From Pseudomonas sp. UYIF39 (GTDB lineage: Bacteria > Pseudomonadota > Gammaproteobacteria > Pseudomonadales > Pseudomonadaceae): a DNA stretch of 64,000 nucleotides. The notes beneath the pieces were generated by a model, which saw only the letters and a list, made by a program, of their open reading frames with translations, searched no databases and was not told the origin of the DNA. The position numbers and the translations under genes were made by a program. This document shows, in pieces, positions 18,055 through 27,026 of the stretch; position 1 is the stretch's first letter; each line of letters begins with the position of its first letter. Where the stretch lies: positions 273,716-337,715 of the forward strand of contig NZ_JALBYU010000005.1 in the NCBI RefSeq assembly GCF_029963765.1, written 5' to 3'.

Positions 18055-19272
18055 TCAGATCGCTGTACCGAGTTGGAAGATGGGCAGGTACATCGCAACC
18101 ACCAGGGCACCGACGATAACACCCAGCACCACCATGATGAACGGCTCCATCAGGCTGGTGAGGTTATCGACCATGTTGTCCACTTCGTCCTCATAGAAGC
18201 TCGCGACCTTGTCGAGCATGTCGTCCAGCGCGCCGGACTCTTCGCCAATCGCGGTCATCTGGATCGCCATGTTCGGAAAGATACCGGAGGCGCGCATGGA
18301 AAAATTCAGCTGCATACCGGTCGACACGTCCTGCTTGATGCGCAGCACCGCTCGCTTGAACACGATGTTGCCGGTAGCGCCGGCCACCGAATCCAGGGCT
18401 TCCACCAGTGGCACACCCGCCGCAAAGGTAGTCGATAGCGTGCGGGCGTAACGGGCCACGGCGGACTTGTACATCAGCGTGCCAATCAGCGGCAATTTCA
18501 GCAGCCAGGTGTCCATTCGGTCCCGAAAGCCTTGCGACGTTTTAAACGCGTGGCGCACGCCGAAGATGGTCGCGATCAGCACGCCGAGCATCGCCCACCA
18601 CCAGTCCTGCATGAATTGCGAGAGGCCGATGACCATCACGGTGAAGGCTGGCAATTCGGCGCCAAACCCTTTGAACACCGATTCGAACTGCGGCACCACT
18701 TTGACCAGCAAAATCCCGGTCACAATGATCGCGACGAACACCACTGCCAGTGGGTAGGTCATGGCTTTCTTGATCTTGGCCTTGAGGCTTTCGCTTTTTT
18801 CCTTATAGGTCGCCACTCTCTCCAGCAGGGTATCGAGGGCACCGGCCTGTTCGCCGGCATCGACCAGGTTGCAGTAGAGCTCATCGAAATACTGAGGTTT
18901 TTTGCGCAGGGACGCGGCGAAGCTGTTACCCGCCGCGACTTCCTGTTTCACCTCGTCAACCAGTGTGCGCATGGCCGGGTTATCGAAGCCTTCGCCGATG
19001 ATGTCGAAGGACTGCAACAGCGGTACACCGGCCTTCATCATGGTCGCCATCTGCCGGGTGAACAGGGCAATGTCCTGGGCCTTGATGCGCTTGCCCAGGT
19101 TGAAAATCGAGGTGGACTTCTTGCGCACCTTGCCGGGGTTGATGCCCTGTTTGCGCAACTGGGCCTTGATCAATGCCGGGTTGAGGCCGCTCAACTCGCC
19201 GGTTATTTTTGCGCCTTTGCGGTCCGTGCCTTCCCAGGCATAGACGCTGATTTTTGCTGCTTTGACCGCCAT
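18055..19272 (-). CDS. pilC: Type IV pilus inner-membrane platform protein PilC
   Basis: A 405-residue GspF-family protein. It has two tandem cytoplasmic helical domains, each followed by membrane segments, with repeats of the DxMLxRVATFYE type (GALDTLLERVATYKEKS and GALDDMLDKVASFYEDE). PilC anchors the PilB motor to the pilus base. It starts 2 bases after the pilB stop. Confidence 0.96.
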   Translation of the reverse strand: MAVKAAKISVYAWEGTDRKGAKITGELSGLNPALIKAQLRKQGINPGKVRKKSTSIFNLGKRIKAQDIALFTRQMATMMKAGVPLLQSFDIIGEGFDNPAMRTLVDEVKQEVAAGNSFAASLRKKPQYFDELYCNLVDAGEQAGALDTLLERVATYKEKSESLKAKIKKAMTYPLAVVFVAIIVTGILLVKVVPQFESVFKGFGAELPAFTVMVIGLSQFMQDWWWAMLGVLIATIFGVRHAFKTSQGFRDRMDTWLLKLPLIGTLMYKSAVARYARTLSTTFAAGVPLVEALDSVAGATGNIVFKRAVLRIKQDVSTGMQLNFSMRASGIFPNMAIQMTAIGEESGALDDMLDKVASFYEDEVDNMVDNLTSLMEPFIMVVLGVIVGALVVAMYLPIFQLGTAI

Positions 19273-19274
19273 AT

Positions 19275-20975
19275 TCAGTCCTTGGTGACCCGGTTGATTT
19301 CTTCAAGGCTGGTGATGCCTTGCATGGCCTTGAGCAGGCCCGAGGTGCGCAGGTCATTAAAACCGTCCTTGCGCATCTGGATGTCGATTTCCAAGGAATT
19401 GCCTTCGGCCATGATCAGCCGTTGCAGGTCGGGCGTGTTCTTCACCACTTCATAAATCCCCACTCGCCCCTTGTAACCGCCGTTGCACTGATCGCAACCG
19501 ACAGGCTCATAGATCGTGAATGAGCCGATGCGTTCCTCGGGGAAGCCTTCCTTGATCAGCGCTTCCCGGGGAATCTCGATGGGCTTCTTGCAATGGCTGC
19601 ACAGCTTGCGAGCCAGGCGCTGGGCAATGATCAGGCTGATCGAGGTGGCAATGTTGAAACCCGCAATGCCCATGTTGTGCAGGCGAGTCAGGGTTTCGGC
19701 GGCGCTGTTGGTGTGCAGGGTCGACAGCACCAGGTGACCGGTCTGGGCCGCTTTAATGGCGATTTCGGCGGTTTCGAGGTCGCGGATCTCACCGACCATG
19801 ATCACGTCCGGGTCCTGTCGCAGAAATGAGCGCAGCGCCTGGGCGAAGTCCATTCCCTGCTTGGGATTGACGTTGACCTGGTTAATGCCTTCCATGTTGA
19901 TCTCCACCGGGTCTTCGGCGGTGGAGATGTTGATGTCCACGGTGTTGAGAATGTTCAGCCCGGTGTAGAGCGACACGGTCTTGCCCGAGCCGGTCGGCCC
20001 GGTTACCAGAATCATCCCCTGCGGCTGCTTGAGAGCGGCCATGTACAGTTCTTTCTGGTCGGGCTCATAGCCGAGGGCGTCGATGCCCATTTGAGCGCTG
20101 GACGGGTCGAGGATCCGGATCACCACTTTCTCGCCCCACAGGGTCGGCAGGGTATTGACCCGAAAGTCGATGGATTTGCTCTTGGACAGGCGCATCTTGA
20201 TCCGCCCGTCCTGGGGCCGGCGCCGTTCGGAGATGTCGAGGCTGGCCATGACTTTCAGCCGTGCGGCGATGCGATTGGCCAAGTGAATCGGTGGCTTGGC
20301 GACTTCACGCAAAATACCGTCGGTGCGCATCCGCACACGGTAGGTTTTTTCGTAGGGCTCGAAATGCAGGTCGGAAGAGCCGCTTTTGATCGCGTCCAGC
20401 AACATCTTGTGAACGAAGCGCACCACGGGCGCATCATCGGCATCCTGGCCGGCGATAGTGTCTTGTTTGTTGTCATCGATCGACTCGATGTCCACGTCAT
20501 CGAGGTCAACGTCGGCCATGTCTTCCAGGCCGGTGCCTTGGGTATCGAAGAATTTTTCGATGGCGTCGTTGAGCTTGTCGTCCTCCACCAGGATGGCTTC
20601 GGTATTCAGCCCGGTGCTGAACTGGATGTCATTGATGGCTTGATGATTGGTCGGGTCGGAAACGCCTACGAACAACTTGTTGCCGCGCCGCCAGAGGGGC
20701 AGGGCGTGGTGCTGGCGAATCAGCTTCTCGCTGACCAGACCCTTGGGTTGGGTTTCCTTGTCCAGACAGTTGAGGTCGAGCAAGGCCATGCCGAAGTGTT
20801 CCGAAGCGATCTCGGCGACCTGGCGGCTTTTCACTAGCTTGTTCTGCACCAAATAGGTGACCAGCGGGGTTTTATCACGTTGGGCTTGCTGATACGCCTG
20901 TTGCGCGCTTTTGTCAGTGAGCAGCTCGGCCAGGACCAATTGCTTGGTCAGACCGCTAAGGGCGATGTCATTCAT
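19275..20975 (-). CDS. pilB: Type IV pilus assembly ATPase PilB
   Basis: A 566-residue GspE/PilB ATPase that powers pilus extension. N-terminal GspII_E domain (about 1-150) precedes the RecA-like core, with Walker A GPTGSGKT at 326-333, the Asp box, Walker B around VGEIRDLETAEIA, and the zinc tetracysteine motif CSHCKKP/CDQCNGGYKGR. Gene order pilB-pilC-pilD is the usual Pseudomonas arrangement opposite pilA. Retraction ATPases PilT/PilU are not in this window. Confidence 0.97.
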   Translation of the reverse strand: MNDIALSGLTKQLVLAELLTDKSAQQAYQQAQRDKTPLVTYLVQNKLVKSRQVAEIASEHFGMALLDLNCLDKETQPKGLVSEKLIRQHHALPLWRRGNKLFVGVSDPTNHQAINDIQFSTGLNTEAILVEDDKLNDAIEKFFDTQGTGLEDMADVDLDDVDIESIDDNKQDTIAGQDADDAPVVRFVHKMLLDAIKSGSSDLHFEPYEKTYRVRMRTDGILREVAKPPIHLANRIAARLKVMASLDISERRRPQDGRIKMRLSKSKSIDFRVNTLPTLWGEKVVIRILDPSSAQMGIDALGYEPDQKELYMAALKQPQGMILVTGPTGSGKTVSLYTGLNILNTVDINISTAEDPVEINMEGINQVNVNPKQGMDFAQALRSFLRQDPDVIMVGEIRDLETAEIAIKAAQTGHLVLSTLHTNSAAETLTRLHNMGIAGFNIATSISLIIAQRLARKLCSHCKKPIEIPREALIKEGFPEERIGSFTIYEPVGCDQCNGGYKGRVGIYEVVKNTPDLQRLIMAEGNSLEIDIQMRKDGFNDLRTSGLLKAMQGITSLEEINRVTKD

Positions 20976-21048
20976 TGGGATACCGGACGCAGACAGTTCA
21001 TGACTTATAGCCTAGTCAAGCGGAGGAACCTAACCAGCGTCTCTCAAG

Positions 21049-21063
21049 TGACAAAAAGTGTCA
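21049..21063 (+). promoter_or_regulatory. Palindrome with TGTC half-sites, candidate PilR site
   Basis: TGACA-N5-TGTCA lies about 75 bp upstream of the sigma-54 -24 element of pilA. PilR sites in P. aeruginosa are built on C/G-TGTC repeats upstream of pilA. Confidence 0.5.
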
Positions 21064-21136
21064 GATAGTGCGGCTTCTGGGGGTAGGAAAGGGCGTTGCA
21101 CTCGCCGCGCGTCCAGCCAACAGGGAGCACGGCGCT

Positions 21137-21152
21137 TGGCATGGGCTGTGCT
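21137..21152 (+). promoter_or_regulatory. Sigma-54 promoter of pilA
   Basis: TGGCATGGGCTGTGCT has GG and GC at the required 10-base separation and the TGGCA -24 core. Start of transcription would be near 21163, giving a leader of about 38 bases. pilA is RpoN/PilR dependent in Pseudomonas. Confidence 0.75.
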
Positions 21153-21200
21153 GCGGCTAGTTCAGATCATGAGATTTCGACTCATGCATGGAGCTTGTCT

Positions 21201-21608
21201 ATGAATACTCAGAAAGGTTTTACGCTTATCGAACTGCTGATCGTGGTAGCGATCATCGGGATTCTGGCGACGTTTGCGTTGCCTGCTTATTCGAAGTACC
21301 AGGCGCGGGCCAAGGTTACAGCCGGTCTGGCGGAGATTACGGCGTTGAAGGTCCCGTTTGAGGATCTTATGAATCAAGGGACCAATCCGGATCTGGCGGG
21401 GATCGGCGGGAATGCAACGACGGGCAACTGCACAACGACAGCTTCTGGCACTGCAACTGACGGCAAGGGCACTATCGTTTGCACAATTCTCAATGCCCCA
21501 GGGCCGGTGCTGAGTAAAACAATCACCCTTACGCGTACGTTGACTGGCTGGACATGCGCCACGACGGCTGAGAAGGATTACGCGCCAAAAGGCTGCCCTG
21601 GCGCCTGA
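21201..21608 (+). CDS. pilA: Type IV major pilin PilA
   Basis: A 135-residue type IVa prepilin with a six-residue leader (MNTQKG) cut before Phe, and the conserved [17 protein letters not shown] helix including Glu5 of the mature form. The C-terminal half has four Cys, of which the last two (WTC and KGC) likely form the D-loop disulfide. The Gly/Thr-rich middle is variable, as usual for pilins. It is transcribed away from pilBCD from a sigma-54 promoter; the ATG is six codons before the cleavage site. Confidence 0.96.
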   Translation: MNTQKGFTLIELLIVVAIIGILATFALPAYSKYQARAKVTAGLAEITALKVPFEDLMNQGTNPDLAGIGGNATTGNCTTTASGTATDGKGTIVCTILNAPGPVLSKTITLTRTLTGWTCATTAEKDYAPKGCPGA

Positions 21609-21629
21609 TTTTTTCACGCACAACGAATG

Positions 21630-21659
21630 CCCCGCCTCTCACGATGCGGGGTTTTTTTT
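21630..21659 (+). terminator. Terminator of pilA
   Basis: CCCCGC and GCGGGG with a 10-base loop, followed by eight T. Confidence 0.88.
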
Positions 21660-21752
21660 GTTCTGCGCGCGGTCGAATAGGATATTGAAGAAAACCCCCG
21701 GCAATTCATGGCCTTAGGCCTGCGGTAAAACCCGCAACTTGCATGTCGATAA

Positions 21753-21784
21753 TTTGGAAATCATGCATTTTGCATGATTCCAAA
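21753..21784 (+). promoter_or_regulatory. Palindrome, candidate enhancer site for the BON-domain gene
   Basis: TTTGGAAATCATGCA and TGCATGATTCCAAA form a near-perfect inverted repeat (one extra A) around TTT. Its centre is about 98 bp before the predicted sigma-54 start, the usual distance for an enhancer-binding protein. Confidence 0.6.
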
Positions 21785-21799
21785 AATCAGGTGTTTTTA

Positions 21800-21812
21800 T
21801 AAGCTATTGATT
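21800..21812 (+). promoter_or_regulatory. IHF consensus site
   Basis: TAAGCTATTGATT matches YAANNNNTTGATW, the reverse of the IHF consensus, in all fixed positions. It lies between the palindrome and the sigma-54 promoter, where IHF bending would bring them together. Confidence 0.65.
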
Positions 21813-21840
21813 TATATGTATTTATTGTCTGTTTCGAAGT

Positions 21841-21856
21841 TGGCACAGCGTTCGCA
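21841..21856 (+). promoter_or_regulatory. Sigma-54 promoter of the BON-domain gene
   Basis: TGGCACAGCGTTCGCA has the TGGCAC -24 element and a GC 10 bases after GG, the invariant sigma-54 spacing. The 5' leader would be about 55 bases. Confidence 0.78.
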
Positions 21857-21920
21857 ATATCTCCAGTAACCCTGCTGACAAGACACGCAGCAGACTTTAT
21901 GAAAAACAGGAGTTACTCGT

Positions 21921-22274
21921 ATGAAGAAGTTCGCTATCGCTGCCGCTACTGCTACCGCGCTGACCCTGACTATGGCCAGTGCAGCATTTGCACAGACCAC
22001 CACCACCCAGGCCCCGATGACTCTGGCGGCGGGTGAAATGACCAAGGCTAAGGAATCCACTTCCGATACCTGGATCACCACTAAAGTCAAAACCGACCTG
22101 GTGACCGAAAAAGGCATTCCTGGCACCGACATTAAAGTCGAAACCAACAAAGGCGTCGTGTCCCTGTCGTCCACCGTTGCGGTAACCGACGCTCAGAAAA
22201 CCACCGCCGTGGCTATCGCCAAGAAAATCAAAGGCGTCAAAGCGGTCTCCGCTGACGGCCTGAAAGCCGAGTAA
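21921..22274 (+). CDS. Periplasmic BON-domain protein (OsmY-like)
   Basis: A 117-residue precursor with signal peptide (SAAFA|QTTT), a short Thr/Ala linker, and one BON domain (about 48-115: DTWITTKVKTDLVTEKGIPGTDIKVETNKGVVSLSSTV). BON domains bind phospholipid or envelope components; OsmY-type proteins act as periplasmic stress chaperones. The ATG follows AGGAG. Upstream 312 bp contain the pilA terminator and an apparent UAS/IHF/sigma-54 promoter. It is transcribed alone; the exact role is unknown. Confidence 0.88.
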   Translation: MKKFAIAAATATALTLTMASAAFAQTTTTQAPMTLAAGEMTKAKESTSDTWITTKVKTDLVTEKGIPGTDIKVETNKGVVSLSSTVAVTDAQKTTAVAIAKKIKGVKAVSADGLKAE

Positions 22275-22380
22275 GGCAAGACTTCTCGCCTGGACTGGGA
22301 GAAGGCGCGGCAGGCGGGCCGAGCAATACGTCAGCCGCTTCTGGAGAGTTCATGCGAAAGGCCATAAGGATGTGGCCATT

Positions 22381-22412
22381 ACAGGCCCCGGGCATTCGTG
22401 TCAGGGGCCTGT
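22381..22412 (+). terminator. Probable terminator after the BON-domain gene
   Basis: ACAGGCCCC pairs with GGGGCCTGT around a 14-base loop, followed by a weak T-rich TCTAT. Confidence 0.55.
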
Positions 22413-22438
22413 TCTATATGGGGCGACGCAAAACAACT

Positions 22439-22541
22439 GTGGGAGCGAGCTTGCTCGCGATGAGGCCATAACATTCAACATCTGTGTTGATTGTTATACC
22501 GCTATCGTCGGAACGCCGCCCGGAGCAAGCTCGCTCCCACA
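22439..22541. repeat. REP doublet, family A, copy 2 (one arm altered)
   Basis: The left arm is the standard GTGGGAGCGAGCTTGCTCGC. The right arm ends in GAGCAAGCTCGCTCCCAC but carries about 15 unusual bases (GGAACGCCGCCC) in place of the expected start of the palindrome. Confidence 0.85.
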
Positions 22542-22573
22542 TTGACCGGGGCCTACATAAGATTGGGGTGGAT

Positions 22574-22870
22574 TCAGTTACCGCGCTTGCTGGTGATCTG
22601 CTTCAAACGATTACCTTCAAAACGCAGGTACTGGTACATCCCGCCGTTGGGCCCGTAGGTCCATTCCTCGACTTGAAACTCTTCCCGCCGGTTAGCGCTG
22701 CGCTTGTAGCCCAACAGATCACGGCTGACCGGTTCACCGCATTTCTGCAGTACTTCGCTGGACCTGTCCCCGACACTGACCAATTGACTGCCGCAGCGTA
22801 GGGTATCGGCTGCCGAGGCCTGACTGGCAGCCATTGCCAGTGCCAGGTACATCAGCCATTTCGCGCCCAT
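22574..22870 (-). CDS. Exported protein, DUF2845 family
   Basis: A 98-residue precursor with signal peptide (ASQASA|ADTL) and a mature domain with C-x17-C spacing (LRCGSQLVSVGD to QKCGEPVS), typical of DUF2845. It ends in the EEWTYGPNGGMYQYLRFEGNRL pattern shared with small beta-barrel SmpA-like lipoprotein domains. ATG overlaps the stop of the large upstream gene by one base (TGATG). Function unknown; coupling with the DUF748 protein suggests an envelope role. Confidence 0.8.
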   Translation of the reverse strand: MGAKWLMYLALAMAASQASAADTLRCGSQLVSVGDRSSEVLQKCGEPVSRDLLGYKRSANRREEFQVEEWTYGPNGGMYQYLRFEGNRLKQITSKRGN

Positions 22871-25821
22871 CACTCGGCATCCAGATGCAACGGCGTCACC
22901 ACTCGGCCGTCACTTTGCGCTTCGCCGAGGTTAGCGTCGATGAAGTACACGCGGTCATCGGCCAGCTGACCCTTGTCGACCAGATAGTCCTTGATGCTGC
23001 TGGCGCGTTCCTGACCCAACTGACGCAACAGCACGTCGCTGGAACTCCAGAACTTGATCACGCCTTCGCGCATTTTTACCGTGCGTTCTTCCTTGCCAAG
23101 ATCCTTCCACTCGGCGGGCGGCTGCGTCTTCAGGCGCGTGCGGTAAATTCCTTCCAGCAGCGAACCCTTCTCGTTGTCCGGTACTTGCACCAGCGAGGCC
23201 TGAGCCGGCACTTTGTCACCGCGGCGCTGGAGCATTTTGTAGTAGTTGTATTGGTATTCCCGTTCCAGACGTTGCTCGGCGATCAGTGGGCCATCGCTGC
23301 TTGCGGCAGCCGTGCCTTCGATTTCCAGGCGCAAGGCCGGACGTTCCTTGAGGGCCTGGGACAGTTTGACCAACGAACCCTCGGCATCCTTGCTCAGGTC
23401 GCTTGAACCCGGCGCAAACGAGACAGTGCCCAGATCTTCCGAGCCGCCGCCACTGACCAGCCCGCCAATCATTTTGAACGGCGCTGCAGCAGCTTTGACG
23501 ATCAGATTGCGCAGGGTCTGCCAGACAATCGGCATGATGCTGAACTGTGGGTTGTTCAGGTCGCCGGTCACCGGCAGTTCGATGGAAATCTTGCCGTCGA
23601 CGTCCTTGAGCAACGCGATCGCCAGTTTCAGCGGCAGGCTCACGGCGTCCGGACTGTCGACTTTCTCACCCAGTTGCAGCTGCTCGACCACCACTTTGTT
23701 TTCGGCCTTGAGCTGGCCCTTGGTGATCAGGTAATGCAGGTCGAGATTGAGTCGGCCCTTGCGGATGCGGTAGCCGGCGAACTTGCCGGAGTAGGGCGTC
23801 AGCGTGGTCAGTTCAACACGTTTGAAGCTGGTGGCAATGTCGAGGCTGGCCATCGGGTCGAACGGGTTGACCGAGCCCTTGATGGTGACCGGTGCATAGC
23901 GGTCGACCTTGCCTTTGATATCGACACTGGCTGGTTTCGCCTGACGGCTGTCGATGGTGCCGATCTGGCCGTTGAGTTGTTGCACGGCGGTGGCGAAGTT
24001 CGGGGTCAGGCTGAAGTCGGCGAAGTTGGCCGAGCCGTCGTTGATGGCACTGCCGCCAATGTGGATGCCCAGCGGTTTTTCCTTGCCGGCAGGTTTGGCA
24101 GCAGCCGTTTTGGCGCCGGAGTCGGCCGGTTGCGGAATCAGCAGGTCATCGATGTTGGTGGTGCGGTCATCGTTGATCATGAAGCGCGCATAAGGCTGGA
24201 ACAGATTGACCTTGTCGATCGACAGGCTGTCGCCGTGCTGATAATTCAGACCTTCGAGCACCAACTGCTGCCACTTGAGAAAGTCGCGGGTTTTGAGGGT
24301 GTCGAGGGTATGCAGTTGGTCGACCTGAGCACGGCCGGTGACGCTGAATGCCAGCGGCTCGGTGCTTTTCAGATCGACCGTCAGATCACTGCCGAGCATG
24401 CCGCTGCGCAGTTCCAGGCGAATGAACGGGGTGATGTAGGACTGGGCGACGCGCAGGTCGATGTCCTTGGTTTGTACTTTTAACTTGGCGCTGACCGGGG
24501 CGAGATTGACGATACCGTCTGCCGTGATCTTGCCTTGCTTGCCCACGCCCGTATCGAGCTTGAGGTTAAAAGGCGAGCCATTGAGGCTGTCGAAATTCTG
24601 CAGGTCCAGGTTCAGCGGGCCGACGTCCAGCGCCACGGCGGGTTGCGCCTTGCGGTCAGCCAGGTGCACCTGGTAATCGCGCAGTTGCACGTCTTTGAGT
24701 AGAACCTGCCATGGTTTGCTCGGTGGCGCCGGTTCGGGTTTCGGTGAATCGGCAGCGGCTGGGGTGCTGGCCGGTTCGGCCTTGGCTTTGACGGCTGCTT
24801 TGGACGGTTGGCTGGCGAACAGTTTCTGCCAGTCGAGTTGCCCGTCGGCTTCTAGGGCGGCCCAGGTTTCCAGTTTTTTGCTGCGGATTTTGCCGACGAC
24901 CACTTGCTGCTTGGCCAAGTCTACGGTGGTTTCGCTGATGTCCAGACGCTCGAGTTTCGCCAGCGGTCGACCGTCCGGTGCTTTGATCGCGAACGGCGCG
25001 ATGCTGACGGCAACGTTGCTCAACAGCAGTTCGGTTTCCTTGGCCAGGTTGAGTTTGTAGTCGGTGCTGAGGCTCATGACGCCGTCTTCGAGCACCAATG
25101 GCAACGAGTCACGCACATAGGGCCAAAAGGATTTCATCTTGCCGTTGGTGATCTTCAGCTTACCTTCGGAGGCGATCGGGATCAGGCTGAAATTGCCGGT
25201 CCAGTCGACCTGTCCACCTGCCGGGCCGATGGCCACCAAGGTCATGTTGGCACTGTCTTCAGGCAGGGTACTGAGGTTTTTCAGTTCGAAGTCGAGTTTG
25301 TCGTAGAGGAATTCGATGGGTTCGCTGGGGCGTTGATCCTGGAAGTGCACGACACCGCCGGCCAGTTTGATCCGCTCGATGCGCAACGGGAACGGTTTGG
25401 CGTTCGGGTCGGCCGGGGCCGGTTCACTGACGGGGATTTTGAACAGGCCAAGCAGATTGAGCTTACCGTCCTTGCCGAAGAGGATTTCGGTCTTGGATTT
25501 GTCTATTTCGATATCGGACAGGTGCAGCGCCTTGGTCCAGAGGCTGTCGATCTGCAGGTTGGCGTACAGGCGTTCGAAGCCGATCTGTTCCTTGCCCGGC
25601 TCGCCGATGATCAGGCCCCACAGGGTCACTTCAAGGCTGAACGGGTTGAGTTCGATACGCTGGATCGTCGCGGGCGTCGTTGCGTAATTGGCCAATTGTT
25701 GATTGGCCACCCGCAACGCGATACCCGGCAAAATCAGAAACCCCAGCAGACTGTAGAGGGCTAGAGCGGTCAACAGAGCGCCAATAGCGCGAATCAATCC
25801 TTTGGGCATGTGCGGCTTCAT
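22870..25821 (-). CDS. Large AsmA-like envelope protein (DUF748)
   Basis: A 983-residue protein with one N-terminal membrane anchor (about 9-35) and a long periplasmic beta-rich body typical of the DUF748/AsmA-like group, proteins now thought to bridge the two membranes for lipid movement. Residues about 240-260 are an Ala/Pro/Lys-rich linker (PKPEPAPPSKPW). Near the C-terminus (about 800-980) an OmpA-like segment appears (GTVSFAPGSSDLSKDAEG and LRLEIEGTAAASSDG). The start is uncertain: ATG at 25821 or 25809, neither with a strong binding site. Co-transcribed with DUF2845. Confidence 0.85.
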   Translation of the reverse strand: MKPHMPKGLIRAIGALLTALALYSLLGFLILPGIALRVANQQLANYATTPATIQRIELNPFSLEVTLWGLIIGEPGKEQIGFERLYANLQIDSLWTKALHLSDIEIDKSKTEILFGKDGKLNLLGLFKIPVSEPAPADPNAKPFPLRIERIKLAGGVVHFQDQRPSEPIEFLYDKLDFELKNLSTLPEDSANMTLVAIGPAGGQVDWTGNFSLIPIASEGKLKITNGKMKSFWPYVRDSLPLVLEDGVMSLSTDYKLNLAKETELLLSNVAVSIAPFAIKAPDGRPLAKLERLDISETTVDLAKQQVVVGKIRSKKLETWAALEADGQLDWQKLFASQPSKAAVKAKAEPASTPAAADSPKPEPAPPSKPWQVLLKDVQLRDYQVHLADRKAQPAVALDVGPLNLDLQNFDSLNGSPFNLKLDTGVGKQGKITADGIVNLAPVSAKLKVQTKDIDLRVAQSYITPFIRLELRSGMLGSDLTVDLKSTEPLAFSVTGRAQVDQLHTLDTLKTRDFLKWQQLVLEGLNYQHGDSLSIDKVNLFQPYARFMINDDRTTNIDDLLIPQPADSGAKTAAAKPAGKEKPLGIHIGGSAINDGSANFADFSLTPNFATAVQQLNGQIGTIDSRQAKPASVDIKGKVDRYAPVTIKGSVNPFDPMASLDIATSFKRVELTTLTPYSGKFAGYRIRKGRLNLDLHYLITKGQLKAENKVVVEQLQLGEKVDSPDAVSLPLKLAIALLKDVDGKISIELPVTGDLNNPQFSIMPIVWQTLRNLIVKAAAAPFKMIGGLVSGGGSEDLGTVSFAPGSSDLSKDAEGSLVKLSQALKERPALRLEIEGTAAASSDGPLIAEQRLEREYQYNYYKMLQRRGDKVPAQASLVQVPDNEKGSLLEGIYRTRLKTQPPAEWKDLGKEERTVKMREGVIKFWSSSDVLLRQLGQERASSIKDYLVDKGQLADDRVYFIDANLGEAQSDGRVVTPLHLDAE

Positions 25822-25914
25822 CTGTCTGAATCGGAGTGCGTTGGAGTATGGCACGCGTTTCCGGTTCCGAAGTGATCATGCTTTATAGGATTTATCTGAT
25901 TTTTCAGACGAATC

Positions 25915-26931
25915 TCAGAGCTGCAGAATCAGGGTTTTCAGCGGCGGCTGTGCATCCATTGACGGAAAATCGCCGCCAGGTTTCATCACTGTCCACTCGC
26001 GCACTGGCCGGCCGGCTTTCTCTGCACAACGCAAAACCTGGTCGCGCCAGTCGTCCATGCTGACTTTTGCCAGGTTGTTGCAGCAGATCAACACGCCATT
26101 ATCGGCGGTGGTCAGCAGTGCCGGCTTCAACAGGCTCTGATAGTCGCGCAGCAGGTCGACAGTGCCGAAAGCGCTCTTGGCCCAGGCTGGTGGGTCCAGC
26201 AGCACCAGGTCGTACTGACGCTGTTCCAGACGTTGATAGCTTGGCAGTTTCTGCCCGCGGCGCTGGCTGATCGGCAGGCCGGCCAATTGGCGAATGGCCG
26301 GGAAGTAGTCGGACTGGATGAAGTCCATGGTCGGCAACTGGGGATTGAGCAGGCCGTTCTCACGGCCGACGGCCAGGTTGCCCTCAGCGAAGTCGAGGTT
26401 ACAGACTTCGCTCGCGCCACCGGCCGCAGCACTCAGGCCGACGCCACAGGTATAGGCGAACAGGTTCAGCACACTTTTGTTTTTGCTGTGCTGCTTGACC
26501 CAGCCGCGCGTGTTGCGCAGGTCGAGGAACAGCAGCGGATCCTGGCCGGCGTGGCGACCGCGAACCCGGTAATTCAAGCCCCATTCGTGACCGACCAAGT
26601 CTTGCAAGGCGGCCTCGTCGGCGCGGTAGACGGTATCTTCACGGTCGATGCGCGAGTTGCCACGGGAGCGATCGTTGTAGACCAGCAGCGTTTCGAGGCC
26701 CAGGTGCTGATTGATGGTGTCGTGCAGTTGCAGCAGTGCATCTCGCTCCAGCGACTGGTGAAAGCTTTGCACCAGCAATTGCGGGCCGTAGCGGTCGATT
26801 GTCAGGCCGCCGGCGCCTTCCTGGCTGCCGTGGAACAGGCGATAGCAATCGGTGCCTTGCTGATGCAGTTCGGCCAGCAGGTCCTGACGACGATCGAGGG
26901 CGGCGCGCAGCGCCTGATTCAAGGAAGACAT
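25915..26931 (-). CDS. Class I SAM-dependent rRNA methyltransferase (RlmI-like, no PUA domain)
   Basis: A 338-residue methyltransferase. The Rossmann core holds motif I NLFAYTCGVGLSAAAGGASEV, the acidic LDFAEGN, and the catalytic-site-like LDPPAWAKS, which resembles the LDPP motif of the RlmI/RlmK family of 23S rRNA cytosine methylases. An N-terminal beta domain (about 30-110, GGLTIDRYGPQLLVQSFHQS) is shared with RlmI, but the PUA domain proper is shorter. Single gene between DUF748 and the MpaB-like gene. Substrate base not determined. Confidence 0.8.
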   Translation of the reverse strand: MSSLNQALRAALDRRQDLLAELHQQGTDCYRLFHGSQEGAGGLTIDRYGPQLLVQSFHQSLERDALLQLHDTINQHLGLETLLVYNDRSRGNSRIDREDTVYRADEAALQDLVGHEWGLNYRVRGRHAGQDPLLFLDLRNTRGWVKQHSKNKSVLNLFAYTCGVGLSAAAGGASEVCNLDFAEGNLAVGRENGLLNPQLPTMDFIQSDYFPAIRQLAGLPISQRRGQKLPSYQRLEQRQYDLVLLDPPAWAKSAFGTVDLLRDYQSLLKPALLTTADNGVLICCNNLAKVSMDDWRDQVLRCAEKAGRPVREWTVMKPGGDFPSMDAQPPLKTLILQL

Positions 26932-27026
26932 GCCGGGCGCCTTGCAGGAGGGAATTTGGCGCGGGAGTTTAACAGCTTGCGCAGAGAAAAACTGATCGTT
27001 CCCGCGCGTGGGAATGATCGGAGGGA

